A stretch of DNA of 32,321 bases from Perkinsus chesapeaki (taxonomy: Eukaryota > Perkinsozoa > Perkinsida > Perkinsidae), in NCBI GenBank assembly GCA_013115145.1, contig JAAPAO010000405.1:1-32321 (forward strand). Direction: 5' to 3'. The number at the start of each line of letters is the position of its first letter. Position 1 is the stretch's first letter. This document shows positions 31,631 through 32,321 of this stretch, piece by piece. The position numbers and the translations under genes were made by a program. The notes beneath the pieces are model-generated. The model searched no databases and was not told where the DNA came from. It was given only the letters and a program-made list of their open reading frames with translations.

Positions 31631-32321
31631 CTGACGATTGATCTCAAGGCTGAGGAGGACGACTTACCCCCTTTAATAGGTGATGGAGGACTAATGTAGC
31701 GTAGAAGCGGACGTGAGTAGCCAACTGCCGACGCCACTTCATCACATCCTACACAGTAAGATTACACTATAAGCCCTCTCCCTTACCTCTGGGCTCTTTT
31801 GTTTGCACGCCGGCACTGGCGTGGATAAAGACAATGTGGTACTTCTTAAGAAAGGGGCGTTGAGGAACCCTTCATCGATCCCACATCTGACATGGACATC
31901 AGTCGCTGAGGTAAGGACCAGGACTGACCGAGTGGCGATCTTCCTTTGGTCAACCGTCATGCTGTTGTAGAGCCTCAAGAATGGCTCAATGCGGACGGGG
32001 ATGCCATGCCGGACTGGAGTGACAAGATACAGCAGGTGGAGGTCGCTGAGTGAGTCGAATCATTGTATCGCATCGGTGAGAGCTCACGCACCTCGATAAA
32101 AGGATTTGGCAGCTCGCATTCTTAAGATCGCGGAAGACAATCGAAGCCTCTTCGGCTTCTAAGGAGGAGAACGCCACGGCCTGAGGCAGCAGGAAGTGGA
32201 TGAGAGACGCCCTGGGGAAGGATGGGTCACACTTCGCCTAGGGGCGTCGACCGCAGCTGACCGTCTTCATCGTTAACCTAGAAACTCAAGATGGGGGCCA
32301 AGGGAAGACCGGTTCCTACTT
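31631..32321. other. Unassigned right edge
   Basis: Short open stretches occur on both strands, for example PQEWLNADGDAMPDWSDK on + at about 31972-32030 after a possible acceptor TTGTAG. They could not be joined into a gene, which probably continues beyond the window. Confidence 0.35.

Noticed and set aside
1-32321. CRISPR array, insertion sequence or bacterial operon
   Set aside because: Repeats are head-to-tail without unique spacers, no transposase is recognised, and the genes carry spliceosomal introns.
1-32321. Dinoflagellate/Perkinsus spliced-leader RNA gene
   Set aside because: I scanned by eye for the conserved leader ending (TTTTGGCTCAAG) and did not find it; an exact search would settle this.

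Overview
This window is nuclear DNA of a single-celled eukaryote. It holds about a dozen protein genes cut by many short GT-AG introns (mostly about 27-100 nt, a few of 250-940 nt), with no operons or bacterial ribosome sites. A flagellar transport gene (IFT54), a eukaryotic 60S ribosomal protein, a cathepsin B-like protease, a GT61 glycosyltransferase and several secreted proteins of unknown family suggest a flagellated, host-associated alveolate. A Perkinsus-like protist is my best guess (about 0.6); this rests on gene style, not on a marker I could verify.

Layout, left to right. 1-3437 (-): P5-type ATPase, cut by the window edge. 4320-5542 (+): recognisable exons of a TXNL1/PITH-domain gene. 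5855-7266 (+): complete phosphopantothenoylcysteine decarboxylase (coenzyme A synthesis). 7401-9722 (+): complete 11-exon BuGZ/ZNF207-like zinc-finger gene. About 10020-10400 (-): frame-broken DEAH-helicase relic. 11166-13162 (+): secreted protein made of two diverged copies of one four-exon module. 13805-15194 (+): IFT54, followed by a partial second copy of its first domain at 15784-15996. 16153-16786 (-) and 17000-18972 (+): ribosomal protein uL14/RPL23 and the ribosome-biogenesis ATPase ABCF2/Arb1, transcribed apart from a 213-bp gap. 20114-20842 (+): 3' part of a coiled-coil, single-span membrane protein. 21662-22737 (+): secreted Cys-containing protein. 22946-25092 (+): GT61-family glycosyltransferase. 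25093-28845: gene-poor, with one strong inverted repeat. 28846-30404 (+): cathepsin B-like protease. 30786-31630 (-): unrecognised acidic-tailed protein.

Exons were joined by hand from homology, GT/AG sites and codon phase. Where phases agree across every junction (BuGZ, PPCDC, RPL23, ABCF2, cathepsin, the two-module protein) confidence is high. 5' ends of the GT61, coiled-coil and PITH genes remain open.

The most striking pattern is that all four minisatellite arrays (33, 120, 30 and about 32 bp units) lie in introns, three of them against a splice site. Other points are an exon-by-exon internal duplication in a secreted protein, an atypical NPMLP substrate motif in the P5 ATPase, a degenerate GT61 signature, and candidate introns down to 22-30 nt.
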